Notes under the pieces: model-generated
Seen by the model: only the letters and a program-made list of their open reading frames with translations
Told to the model about the DNA's origin: nothing
The model's database searches: none
Position numbers and translations under genes: made by a program
In this document: piece by piece, positions 15,698-24,063 of the stretch
How the letters are laid out: each line of letters begins with the position of its first letter
Numbering within the stretch: position 1 is the first letter of the stretch
From: Tenacibaculum sp. MAR_2010_89
Lineage (GTDB): Bacteria; Bacteroidota; Bacteroidia; Flavobacteriales; Flavobacteriaceae
Length of the DNA: 64,000 bases
NCBI RefSeq assembly: GCF_900105985.1
Contig: NZ_FNUB01000005.1
Location: 2,852,001-2,916,000 of the forward strand
Direction of reading: 5' to 3'

Positions 15698-16834
15698 ATG
15701 AAAACAATTGATATTATTGGTGCTGGAATAGGTGGGTTAACAATGGCAATAGCTTTAGAACAAAAAGGCTTTAAAACAAGAGTTTTTGAACAAACAGAAA
15801 ACATTAAACCTATAGGTGCTGGCATTATTTTAGCGAATAACGCAATGCAAGTTTATAAAGCACTTGGATTACACAAAATAATTGAAGAAAAAGGAAATCA
15901 TATTTCTTCACTAAATATTACTAAACCAGATTTAATCCCTCTTTCAAAAGTAAATCTATCAGCATTTGAACATAAATTTGGGGTTAAAAATATTGCAATA
16001 CACAGAGCTGTTTTACAGCAGATTTTAATTGATCAATTATCTTCTTCTTCTCTTAAATTAAACTATAAGTTAGAAAAAATAACAAAAAATTCAAATGGCC
16101 ATACCTTAAAGTTTAAAACGGGGCAAACTATTCAATCTTCAACCCTAATTGCTGCAGATGGATTAAACTCAATTGTTAGACAGCAATTATTTTCAAAAAC
16201 CAATATTAGAAATGTTCAACAATTTTGTTGGAGAGGAATTACAGATTATTCTTTACCTCTAAAGTATCAAAATGAACTTAACGAAGCCTGGGGAAAGTCT
16301 AATAGGTTTGGCTTTGTACAAATTGCTAAAAATAAAGTATACTGGTATGCTCTAAAATCTTTTAAAAAAAATAAAGAGGAAATAAATAGCAACAATATCA
16401 AAAACCACTTTTCCCTATACAGTAGTATTATTCAAGAAATTATATCTTCTACAAACAAAAAACAGATACATACAGCAGAAATTTCTGATTTAAAACCGAT
16501 TAAACGGTGGTATAAAGAAAACGTATGCCTCATTGGAGATGCTGCGCATGCAATGACCCCTAATATGGGACAAGGAGCTTGCCAAGCAATAGAGGATGCT
16601 TTTATACTTTCTGAATGCTTAAGTAAATATCAAAACGACATTGCTTTTAAAAAATTTCAAAAATTACGAATAAAAAAAGCTCATCAAGTAGTAAAAAAAA
16701 GTTGGATGATTGGAAAAATAGCACATTTATCAAACCCTTTTTTAATTAGTATTCGTAATCAAATAATCAAGCTTACGCCAGAATCAATCAATAAGAAACA
16801 GTTTAACCAAATTTTTAAAATCTCTCGTTTATGA
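15698..16834 (+). CDS. FAD-dependent monooxygenase (aromatic hydroxylase type)
   Basis: 378 residues. N-terminal FAD-binding Rossmann motif GAGIGGL (residues 7-13) with E at the end of strand 2; second FAD motif CLIGDAAHAMTPNMGQGA (about 277-294), typical of class A flavin monooxygenases that hydroxylate aromatic or related substrates with NAD(P)H and O2. Length is normal. The gene overlaps the next by 4 bp (ATGA), and both follow the Crp/Fnr gene. Substrate not deducible; TetX-like enzymes share the fold, but nothing here shows drug modification. Confidence 0.85.
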   Translation: MKTIDIIGAGIGGLTMAIALEQKGFKTRVFEQTENIKPIGAGIILANNAMQVYKALGLHKIIEEKGNHISSLNITKPDLIPLSKVNLSAFEHKFGVKNIAIHRAVLQQILIDQLSSSSLKLNYKLEKITKNSNGHTLKFKTGQTIQSSTLIAADGLNSIVRQQLFSKTNIRNVQQFCWRGITDYSLPLKYQNELNEAWGKSNRFGFVQIAKNKVYWYALKSFKKNKEEINSNNIKNHFSLYSSIIQEIISSTNKKQIHTAEISDLKPIKRWYKENVCLIGDAAHAMTPNMGQGACQAIEDAFILSECLSKYQNDIAFKKFQKLRIKKAHQVVKKSWMIGKIAHLSNPFLISIRNQIIKLTPESINKKQFNQIFKISRL

Positions 16835-17259
16835 TAACCCTAATTTTTTCTTTAATCTTATTTTTCACCTTCATTGTGTTAGGGAGTTTTCATATATATT
16901 GGTTATTTGGAGGTACATGGGGTGTAACTAAAGTTATTCCTACAAAAAATAATCAATTAAATAGTGTTGCTATTCCTAAAATTGCTACTGTTATAGTAGC
17001 AGTTGTATTAATATTATTTGGTTTTGTTTATCTTGTAAAAACAGAACTAATAAATATTGAACTTCCAAACATAGTCATAGCATATGGATATTGGTTTATT
17101 CCTTGTATCTTTATAATTCGCGCAATTGGAGAATTTAACTATGTAGGATTTTTCAAAAAAATAAAAGGTACTGAATTTGCTAAAGCTGATTCTAAAATAT
17201 TTTCTCCCTTATGTTTGGGTATTGGAATTCTAGGAATATTAATACAGACTATTAAGTAG
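16831..17259 (+). CDS. DUF3995 membrane protein
   Basis: 142 residues, four hydrophobic helices. The N-terminal SFHIYWLFGGTWG and the central FVYLVKTELI then RAIGEFNYVGFFKK blocks fit DUF3995, a small inner-membrane family of unknown function. It overlaps the monooxygenase stop by 4 bp, so it is translationally coupled; a role in handling the substrate or product at the membrane is possible but unproven. Confidence 0.78.
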   Translation: MITLIFSLILFFTFIVLGSFHIYWLFGGTWGVTKVIPTKNNQLNSVAIPKIATVIVAVVLILFGFVYLVKTELINIELPNIVIAYGYWFIPCIFIIRAIGEFNYVGFFKKIKGTEFAKADSKIFSPLCLGIGILGILIQTIK

Positions 17260-17273
17260 TAATAAAAATAAAT

Positions 17274-17771
17274 ATGATGCAACCAAGGATAGAAACACTT
17301 CCTACAAAAAAACTAGTAGGAAAATCGATAAAAATGTCTTTAGCGGCTAATAAAACTGCTGAATTATGGAGTAGTTTTATGCCTGAAAGAAAAACAATAA
17401 AAAACACCATTGGTTCAGATTTTTTTTCAATACAGAGCTATGAAAAATCATTAGATTTTAAGGATTTTAATCCAAATACAGAGTTCACTAAATGTGCTAT
17501 GGTTGAAACTTCAAAATTTGAAGATATTCCTGAGAATATGGAAACCCTAATTTTAAAAGGTGGACTTTATGCTGTTTTTATACATAAAGGAATGGCTAAA
17601 GATTTCCCTAAGACATCTCACTATATTTTTAGTCACTGGTTACCTAATTCTGATTTTGAATTAGACCAGCGAGAACATTTCGAATTATTAGGAGCAAAAT
17701 ACAACCCTATTGATGAAAACTCTGAAGAGGAGGTTTGGATACCTATCAAAAAAAGACAATCATTAAACTAA
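17274..17771 (+). CDS. GyrI-like effector-binding domain protein
   Basis: 165 residues. PRIETLPTKKLVGKSIKMS at the start, ETLILKGGLYAVFIHKG in the middle and FELLGAKYNPIDENSEEEVWIPI at the end are the order of a GyrI-like/AraC effector-binding (BacR-like) fold, which binds small hydrophobic or cationic ligands. No DNA-binding domain is present, so it is a stand-alone ligand binder. Two ATGs are adjacent (17274, 17277) and either may be used. It lies 14 bp after the DUF3995 gene and closes the monooxygenase operon. Confidence 0.8.
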   Translation: MMQPRIETLPTKKLVGKSIKMSLAANKTAELWSSFMPERKTIKNTIGSDFFSIQSYEKSLDFKDFNPNTEFTKCAMVETSKFEDIPENMETLILKGGLYAVFIHKGMAKDFPKTSHYIFSHWLPNSDFELDQREHFELLGAKYNPIDENSEEEVWIPIKKRQSLN

Positions 17772-17791
17772 ACTTCTAATATTTATTGAGC

Positions 17792-18811
17792 TTATTTAAT
17801 TTTCAATAAGAACAAAATTTCTTTTTTATAGTGCTTGAAAATTCCTTTAATTGAAATAATATTAATTGGAAATTCTAAAAAAACATGTATAAAACTTAAA
17901 AAAAGTAAACATACAACTCCTAACTTATAATCTAAAACAAATAAACTAATAGCCAAGATCCATAATACTACTATTATAACTATTTTTTTATAATTTAAGT
18001 TCTTCCCCCAGCCTATTATATTAGTTTTAGAAAACCAATTTAAATAATGATATGTATAAGCAAATGATATAAACATTTGAATTTTATGGACAGTTGTATC
18101 TGAGAAATTAAAAGTAGATCCATCCGAAAAATTAAATATTTTTGATAAGTTAGTATTTAATACATAAAACTTATTCTCTATATAAATACTTTTAACATAA
18201 TCGGTTAATGAAGAGCTCAATTCAAAAGGGAAAAATAAAATGATTAAAGGAATTAATACTAATAGCCAAACATTAAAACAACCTATTTTAGAATTACTTT
18301 TAATACTACCATACCACATAAAAAGCAATGTGAATATATATACATGAATTATAGTTGGCATTAATATTCCAAATAACAAATTAAACCCTCCTTTTTTTAC
18401 GAACCATAGTCCAAGTAAAAAAACAAGTATAGAAGCTATTAGTTTTGTTTTCTTCTTTTTAAATGTCAAAAAAATTATGGCTAACATAAAGCACATAAAA
18501 ATGGCAATATTAGAATACTCTTTAATGAATTTTAAAACTTCATCAAGAAGGGTATTTTTAACAAAAGGATAAATTGCATCAATACTCAATAATGGAGAAA
18601 TAGAAACAACTATTGTTAATACAATACTAATAAAAAGCCATTTTTTCTCAGAAACAAAATAAGAATTATCTCTAATCCAATTAATCTCTGTTAAATAATG
18701 CAAAGGACCTAATACAGCATAGGATAGAAGAAATAATTCAAATGGTAGTATATAAGCTAGAAATATTGAAATTAGTAGTAGTAAAGTATTTAATATATCA
18801 ATCCGTTTCAT
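17792..18811 (-). CDS. Polytopic membrane protein with intramembrane histidines
   Basis: 339 residues, about nine hydrophobic helices, no soluble domain; not recognised by name. Notable are histidines in otherwise hydrophobic or aromatic surroundings: GPLHYLTE near residue 38, TIIHVYIF near 156, TYHYLNWF near 255 and SFIHVFLE near 313. Multiple His residues in helices can bind metal, as in membrane oxygenases, but the order does not clearly match Brp/Blh or desaturase families. It lies downstream of the giant surface-protein gene on the same strand, separated from it by a perfect 14-bp hairpin, so it probably has its own promoter. Confidence 0.6.
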   Translation of the reverse strand: MKRIDILNTLLLLISIFLAYILPFELFLLSYAVLGPLHYLTEINWIRDNSYFVSEKKWLFISIVLTIVVSISPLLSIDAIYPFVKNTLLDEVLKFIKEYSNIAIFMCFMLAIIFLTFKKKKTKLIASILVFLLGLWFVKKGGFNLLFGILMPTIIHVYIFTLLFMWYGSIKSNSKIGCFNVWLLVLIPLIILFFPFELSSSLTDYVKSIYIENKFYVLNTNLSKIFNFSDGSTFNFSDTTVHKIQMFISFAYTYHYLNWFSKTNIIGWGKNLNYKKIVIIVVLWILAISLFVLDYKLGVVCLLFLSFIHVFLEFPINIISIKGIFKHYKKEILFLLKIK

Positions 18812-18821
18812 AACTATAAAA

Positions 18822-18860
18822 ATAAAGCTTCATCTGTAAAAGAACAAGATGAAGCTTTAT
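18822..18860 (-). terminator. Terminator hairpin after the giant surface protein
   Basis: ATAAAGCTTCATCT (18822-18835) and AGATGAAGCTTTAT (18847-18860) form a perfect 14-bp stem with an 11-base loop, between two minus-strand genes. Confidence 0.75.
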
Positions 18861-18880
18861 AAAAGTTTTTATTTATTTTT

Positions 18881-21800
18881 TTACTCTATTATCATTTTCT
18901 TAGTATCTACTTTATGACTTTCAATATAAAGAGTATAATAATAAACTCCAGAGGCAAGTGATGAACTATTAAAATACAGTTCATTTTCTCCAAATTTTGT
19001 TAAATGAACCGTATCAATAACCTGTCCTGATGAATTACTAAACACAACAGCTGCTTTTTCATACTTACTAGGTACGTAATACTTTATTGAAGTTGTACCA
19101 TTAAAAGGATTAGGTATATTTTGGTATAAAATAGGAGTCTCTTTTTTTGTTGCTACACTTCCTGAGCTTAAAGTTCCTTCACAAGCACAAGCCTCAATCG
19201 TTTCTACTCTAGATATTAAATTATCAATTTTAGTTTGTTGTTCTGAAACTTTAGTTTCTAATGTAGATATTAAAGATGATAAATCAACATTAACAGAAGA
19301 CCCATTCTCAATGCCGATAGTTAATGTATTACCAGACAATGAAGCTGATGTTAAATTCTGATTATCAGAACTAACATAAGATGATAAATCGATTGTATTA
19401 CCTCCGGCAATAGTCAAATTATTTCCTGTTAATGAAAGTGTTTGGTTATCGGTTCCTGTTCCATCTTGTAAAACAGATAAATCCACACTCGATCCATTAG
19501 TTATATTTAAAGTAGTTCCACTTAAACTTAAATCTTGTGAATCACTTCCTACTCCTCCACCTAAACTAGATAAATCTACACTGTTTCCGTTTGAAATATT
19601 TAATGTAGTTCCTGTTAATGAAACTGTTTGGTTATCAGTTCCTGTTCCATCCTGTAAACTTGATAAATCTACACTGTTTCCATTTGCTATACTTAATGTA
19701 GTTCCTGCTAATGAAACTGTTTGAGCATCGGTTCCAGTTCCATCCTGTAAACTAGATAAATCTACACTTGCTCCATTGGTGATATTTAAAGTTGTTCCAC
19801 TTAAACTTAAATCTTGTGAATCACTTCCTACTCCTCCACCTAAACTTGATAAATCTACACTGTTTCCGTTTGAAATATTTAATGTAGTTCCTGTTAATGA
19901 AACTGTTTGGCTATCTGTTCCTGTTCCATCTTGTAAACTTGATAAATCAACACTGTTTCCATTTGCTATACTTAATGTAGTTCCTGCTAATGAAACTGTT
20001 TGGCTATCTGTTCCTGTTCCATCTTGTAAACTTGATAAATCAACACTTGCTCCATTGGTGATATTTAAAGTTGTTCCACTTAAACTTAAATCTTGTGAAT
20101 CACTTCCTACTCCTCCACCTAAACTAGATAAATCTACACTGTTTCCGTTTGAAATATTTAATGTAGTTCCTGTTAATGAAACTGTTTGTGAATCTGTTCC
20201 AGTTCCATCTTGTAAACTTGATAAATCTACACTGTTTCCATTTGCTATACTTAATGTAGTTCCTGCTAATGAAACTGTTTGGCTATCTGTTCCTGTTCCA
20301 TCTTGTAAACTTGATAAATCAACACTTGCTCCATTGGTGATATTTAAAGTTGTTCCACTTAAACTTAAATCTTGTGAATCACTTCCTACTCCTCCACCTA
20401 AACTAGATAAATCAACACTGTTACCATTTGATATAGTTAATGTAGTTCCTGCTAATGAAACTGTTTGACTATCTGTTCCAGTTCCATCTTGTAAACTTGA
20501 TAAATCTACACTATTTCCATTCGCTATACTTAACATAGTACCTGCTAATGAAACTGTTTGGCTATCCGTTCCTGTTCCATCTTGTAAACTTGATAAATCT
20601 ACACTGTTTCCATTTACTATACTTAATGTAGTTCCTGCTAATGAAACTGTTTGAGCATCGGTTCCTGTTCCATCTTGTAAAACAGATAAATCTACACTGT
20701 TTCCATTTGCAATACTTAATGTAGTTCCTGCTAATGAAACTGTTTGAGCATCGGTATTATCTAAATATCCTGATAAATCTACACTTGTTCCATCGTTTGT
20801 TAAACTTAAAGTATTACTACTTAATGATAAGTCTTGAGCATCCGTATTGTCTAAATATCTTGATAAATCTACTGTTGATGCATTACCAGATATGCTTAAT
20901 GTATTAGTTGCTAAAGAAAGTGATTGTGCATCTGTTCCTGTTCCATCTTGTAATCCTGATAAATTAACACTATTTCCATTTGCTATACTTAAGGTTGTTC
21001 CTGAAAATGAAAGTGATTGTGCATCAGTATTATCTAAATATCCTGATAAATCTACACTTGTACCATCATTTGTTAAACTTAAAGTATTACTACTTAATGA
21101 TAAATCTTGAGCATCCGTATTGTCTAAATATCCTGATAAATCTACTGTTGATGCATTACCAGATATGCTTAATGTATTAGTTGCTAAAGAAAGTGATTGT
21201 GCATCTGTCCCTGTTCCATCTTGTAATCCTGATAAATTAACACTATTTCCATTTGCTATACTTAAGGTTGTTCCTGAAAATGAAAGTGATTGTGCATCAG
21301 TATTATCTAAATATCCTGATAAATCTACACTTGTACCATCATTTGTTAAGCTTAAGGTATTACTACTTAATGATAAATCTTGAGCATCCGTATTGTCTAA
21401 ATATCCTGATAAATCTACACTTGTTCCATCGTTTGTTAAACTTAAAGTATTACTACTTAATGATAAATCTTGAGCATCCGTATTGTCTAAATATCCAGAT
21501 AAATCTACTGTTGATGCATTACCAGATATGCTTAATGTATTAGTTGCTAAAGAAAGTGATTGAGCATCTGTTCCTGTTCCATCTTGTAATCCTGATAAAT
21601 TAACACTATTTCCATTTGCTATACTTAAGGTTGTTCCTGAAAATGAAAGTGATTGTGCATCAGTATTATCTAAATATCCTGATAAATCTACACTTGTTCC
21701 ATCGTTTGTTAAACTTAAAGTATTACTACTTAATGATAAATCTTGAGCATCCGTATTGTCTAAATATCCTGATAAATCTACTGTTGATGCATTCCCAGAA

Positions 21801-23956
21801 ATACCTAATGTATTTGTTGTTAAAGAAAGTGATTGAGCATCGGTATTATCTAAATATCCTGATAAGTCTACACTTGTACCATCATTTGTTAAACTTAATG
21901 TGTTACTACTTAATGATAAATCTTGAGCATCCGTATTGTCTAGGTATCCAGATAAATCTACCGTAGATGCATTCCCAGAAATACCTAATGTATTTGTTGT
22001 TAAAGAAAGTGATTGAGCATCAGTTTGAGTTGCCCAAGTTAATGCACCTGAACCATCTGTTACTAATACCTGACTTGAAGTTCCATCAATAATAGGAAAT
22101 TCATAATTACCAGCTATATTCAGGCTATTTGCTATTTGTAGTTTTCCTTGTGTACTAATTGCTGCTACTGGTGCTCCGTTATAAGGCCCCCAAGTCCAAC
22201 CATTAGCAGTTGAAGTACTCATCGTATTTTTGATACTCACCCCTGTAACTGGACCATAATTAAAATTGGTTCCGTTTCCATAAGATATTTTATAACGTTC
22301 ACTCGAATTAAATTCAATACCATTAGTTGCCCCATAATTGAAACGAATAATATTATCTTCCATATTTAGAGTAGCTGATGCTGTATGATTTCCTAAATTA
22401 TCAGATAATAAACTATTCCATGCTGTTCCATTCCATACATATAATAAATTTTCTTCAGTATCATATACTGTAAGTCCATTATGAGTAGTTGTTAAACCGT
22501 TTCCTAATGTAGTTTTTTGTGCAGTTGTAAGTCTATTAAATAATAATCCTTTATTGGTCCCTGAAAGTTCTAAGGCTGCTTTTGCATTAGGTGAATCTGT
22601 ACCAATACCTACACTTAATGGATTTGTAGCTCCTCCTAAAACCATGGTATTTGCAATTGCCGCTGTAGCTGCATTACCTATAGCTACTGAGTTATCTCCA
22701 CTAACAATAGCATTGTACCCTAATGCTATATTATTTGTTGCATCTAATGCACCTCCAGTATTATCAATTAAGTCATTTGAAGCTGCTCCAAAACCAATAA
22801 CAATAGCTCCGTCATTTTTAATAATTGACCCAGATCCGATAGCTACAGAATTTTTATTATCTATATCTACACTATTACCTATACCTACTGCATAGGATTG
22901 TGAAATATTTGTTTGATCTCCAAAACCTACTGAATAATCAGCATTAGCATTCATATTTAATGAATTTCCTATACCAACAGCATTATTACCACGCATATCA
23001 TGGTTATTACCAATAGAAATACTATACTGAGCATTGTTATAACCACTGTACCCCATTATAATAACATCATTGTTATCTACATCAATTCCTGCACCAATAA
23101 ATGTTGTTCTATATCGTCGAGTATTATTATAATCAGAATATGCTCCCATACCTACATTATCTTCGCCCTCTCGATTGGTAAATCCTGTTTCATAACCAAC
23201 ATACGTATTTCTATTAGCATTAGTAGTAGAATTTGTTCTATTATTATCCCAACCAGATCGTGCTCCTACAAAAGTATTAAAATCTGCATGCTCAGTAGCA
23301 ACTCCAGAAGCGGCTCCTATCATAGTGTTATAGACACCTTTATTTACATCAATACCTGCTGAATCTCCAAATGCAGAATTATGATGTCCTTCACTAACAT
23401 CTGATAATGCTTCATCTCCAACACCTGTATTACGATATCCTGTTCCAGATGAAATACCAGCTTCATTACCTACAAATGTATTTCTATACCCTGTTGTATT
23501 GGAGAATCCTGCATCCTCACCAATAAATACATTTTCATATCCTGTAGTGGTTTTTGTTCCAGCTTCTTCACCTACAAATACATTATCATATCCAGTAGTT
23601 GAGTTTTCTCCTGCTTCAGTTCCAATATAAACATTATCTCCTCCAGTTGTATGGTACCTTCCAGCTTCCATTCCTATAAATGTATTATCAAAACCTGTTG
23701 TATTAGAATACCCTGCCATATACCCTATAAATGTACTTTCAGAGGTTGTATTATATCTACCTGCCCTATACCCTAAAAATGTAGTATAGTGTGCTGATGT
23801 AAGAGCAGAACCTGTACTATCACCATACATCGTATTATAATCTCCTGATGAAATACTTACACCTGAACCTGTACCTGATGTTTGATTAAGTGTTTGAGCA
23901 TAACCCCTTGTAAAACAAAGAAGTAGAAACCCAATTAGAAGTAACTTTTTATTCAT
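18881..23956 (-). CDS. Giant repetitive surface protein with YadA-like head and T9SS sorting domain
   Basis: 1691 residues from the ATG at 23956 (MNKKLLLIGF), which gives a normal signal peptide ending at GYAQ; the frame extends 16 codons further upstream. Residues about 30-470 are short repeats such as NTFVGNEAG, NVYIGTEAG, NAVGIGN, NSVAIGN, the left-handed beta-roll pattern of YadA/Hep_Hag heads. A less repetitive region (about 470-640) follows, then about 900 residues of 30-31-residue repeats (DAQxLSLxxxTLSIxxGxSVDLSxLQDGTGT), a short coiled coil (ETKVSEQQTKIDNLISRVET), and a C-terminal type A T9SS sorting domain (about 90 residues, with IPNPFNGTTSIKY and a KKMIIE end). It is exported, crosses the outer membrane by T9SS and is probably an adhesin or surface fibre. 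Confidence 0.88.
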   Translation of the reverse strand: MNKKLLLIGFLLLCFTRGYAQTLNQTSGTGSGVSISSGDYNTMYGDSTGSALTSAHYTTFLGYRAGRYNTTSESTFIGYMAGYSNTTGFDNTFIGMEAGRYHTTGGDNVYIGTEAGENSTTGYDNVFVGEEAGTKTTTGYENVFIGEDAGFSNTTGYRNTFVGNEAGISSGTGYRNTGVGDEALSDVSEGHHNSAFGDSAGIDVNKGVYNTMIGAASGVATEHADFNTFVGARSGWDNNRTNSTTNANRNTYVGYETGFTNREGEDNVGMGAYSDYNNTRRYRTTFIGAGIDVDNNDVIIMGYSGYNNAQYSISIGNNHDMRGNNAVGIGNSLNMNANADYSVGFGDQTNISQSYAVGIGNSVDIDNKNSVAIGSGSIIKNDGAIVIGFGAASNDLIDNTGGALDATNNIALGYNAIVSGDNSVAIGNAATAAIANTMVLGGATNPLSVGIGTDSPNAKAALELSGTNKGLLFNRLTTAQKTTLGNGLTTTHNGLTVYDTEENLLYVWNGTAWNSLLSDNLGNHTASATLNMEDNIIRFNYGATNGIEFNSSERYKISYGNGTNFNYGPVTGVSIKNTMSTSTANGWTWGPYNGAPVAAISTQGKLQIANSLNIAGNYEFPIIDGTSSQVLVTDGSGALTWATQTDAQSLSLTTNTLGISGNASTVDLSGYLDNTDAQDLSLSSNTLSLTNDGTSVDLSGYLDNTDAQSLSLTTNTLGISGNASTVDLSGYLDNTDAQDLSLSSNTLSLTNDGTSVDLSGYLDNTDAQSLSFSGTTLSIANGNSVNLSGLQDGTGTDAQSLSLATNTLSISGNASTVDLSGYLDNTDAQDLSLSSNTLSLTNDGTSVDLSGYLDNTDAQDLSLSSNTLSLTNDGTSVDLSGYLDNTDAQSLSFSGTTLSIANGNSVNLSGLQDGTGTDAQSLSLATNTLSISGNASTVDLSGYLDNTDAQDLSLSSNTLSLTNDGTSVDLSGYLDNTDAQSLSFSGTTLSIANGNSVNLSGLQDGTGTDAQSLSLATNTLSISGNASTVDLSRYLDNTDAQDLSLSSNTLSLTNDGTSVDLSGYLDNTDAQTVSLAGTTLSIANGNSVDLSVLQDGTGTDAQTVSLAGTTLSIVNGNSVDLSSLQDGTGTDSQTVSLAGTMLSIANGNSVDLSSLQDGTGTDSQTVSLAGTTLTISNGNSVDLSSLGGGVGSDSQDLSLSGTTLNITNGASVDLSSLQDGTGTDSQTVSLAGTTLSIANGNSVDLSSLQDGTGTDSQTVSLTGTTLNISNGNSVDLSSLGGGVGSDSQDLSLSGTTLNITNGASVDLSSLQDGTGTDSQTVSLAGTTLSIANGNSVDLSSLQDGTGTDSQTVSLTGTTLNISNGNSVDLSSLGGGVGSDSQDLSLSGTTLNITNGASVDLSSLQDGTGTDAQTVSLAGTTLSIANGNSVDLSSLQDGTGTDNQTVSLTGTTLNISNGNSVDLSSLGGGVGSDSQDLSLSGTTLNITNGSSVDLSVLQDGTGTDNQTLSLTGNNLTIAGGNTIDLSSYVSSDNQNLTSASLSGNTLTIGIENGSSVNVDLSSLISTLETKVSEQQTKIDNLISRVETIEACACEGTLSSGSVATKKETPILYQNIPNPFNGTTSIKYYVPSKYEKAAVVFSNSSGQVIDTVHLTKFGENELYFNSSSLASGVYYYTLYIESHKVDTKKMIIE
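19372..22025 (-). repeat. Coding tandem repeat array with higher-order units of 279 and 273 bp
   Basis: About 29 units of 30-31 codons. In the C-terminal part three units of 31 codons form a 279-bp super-repeat (DSQDLSLSGTTLNITNGASV, DSQTVSLAGTTLSIANGNSV, DSQTVSLTGTTLNISNGNSV). In the N-terminal part units of 30, 31 and 30 codons form a 273-bp super-repeat; 20847-21110 and 21120-21383 are nearly identical at DNA level. Recent slippage or recombination in steps of one super-unit is likely. Confidence 0.85.
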
Positions 23957-23979
23957 ACTTTTTAATTGTTTGATTATGA

Positions 23980-23987
23980 CAAAATTA
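23980..23987 (-). promoter_or_regulatory. Candidate -7 promoter box for the giant surface gene
   Basis: On the minus strand this reads TAATTTTG (TAnnTTTG), 23 bp before the ATG at 23956. A -33 box was not evident. Confidence 0.4.
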
Positions 23988-24063
23988 CATATTATAATTA
24001 ACATTATATTGTAATTATTTTTAAAAAAATTAACTTTTAGTTCTGAATTTATTTATTATATAT

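Noticed and set aside
19776..20468. Long plus-strand open frame of 230 codons inside the surface-protein repeats
   Set aside because: It is antisense to the repeated coding units; the open frame simply echoes the 93-bp periodicity, with a Pro/Ser/Lys-rich nonsense composition and no start context.
19372..22025. Repeats that could be read as a CRISPR array
   Set aside because: Units are 90-93 bp, contiguous, in frame and translate to a regular beta-repeat; there are no unique spacers and no cas genes.
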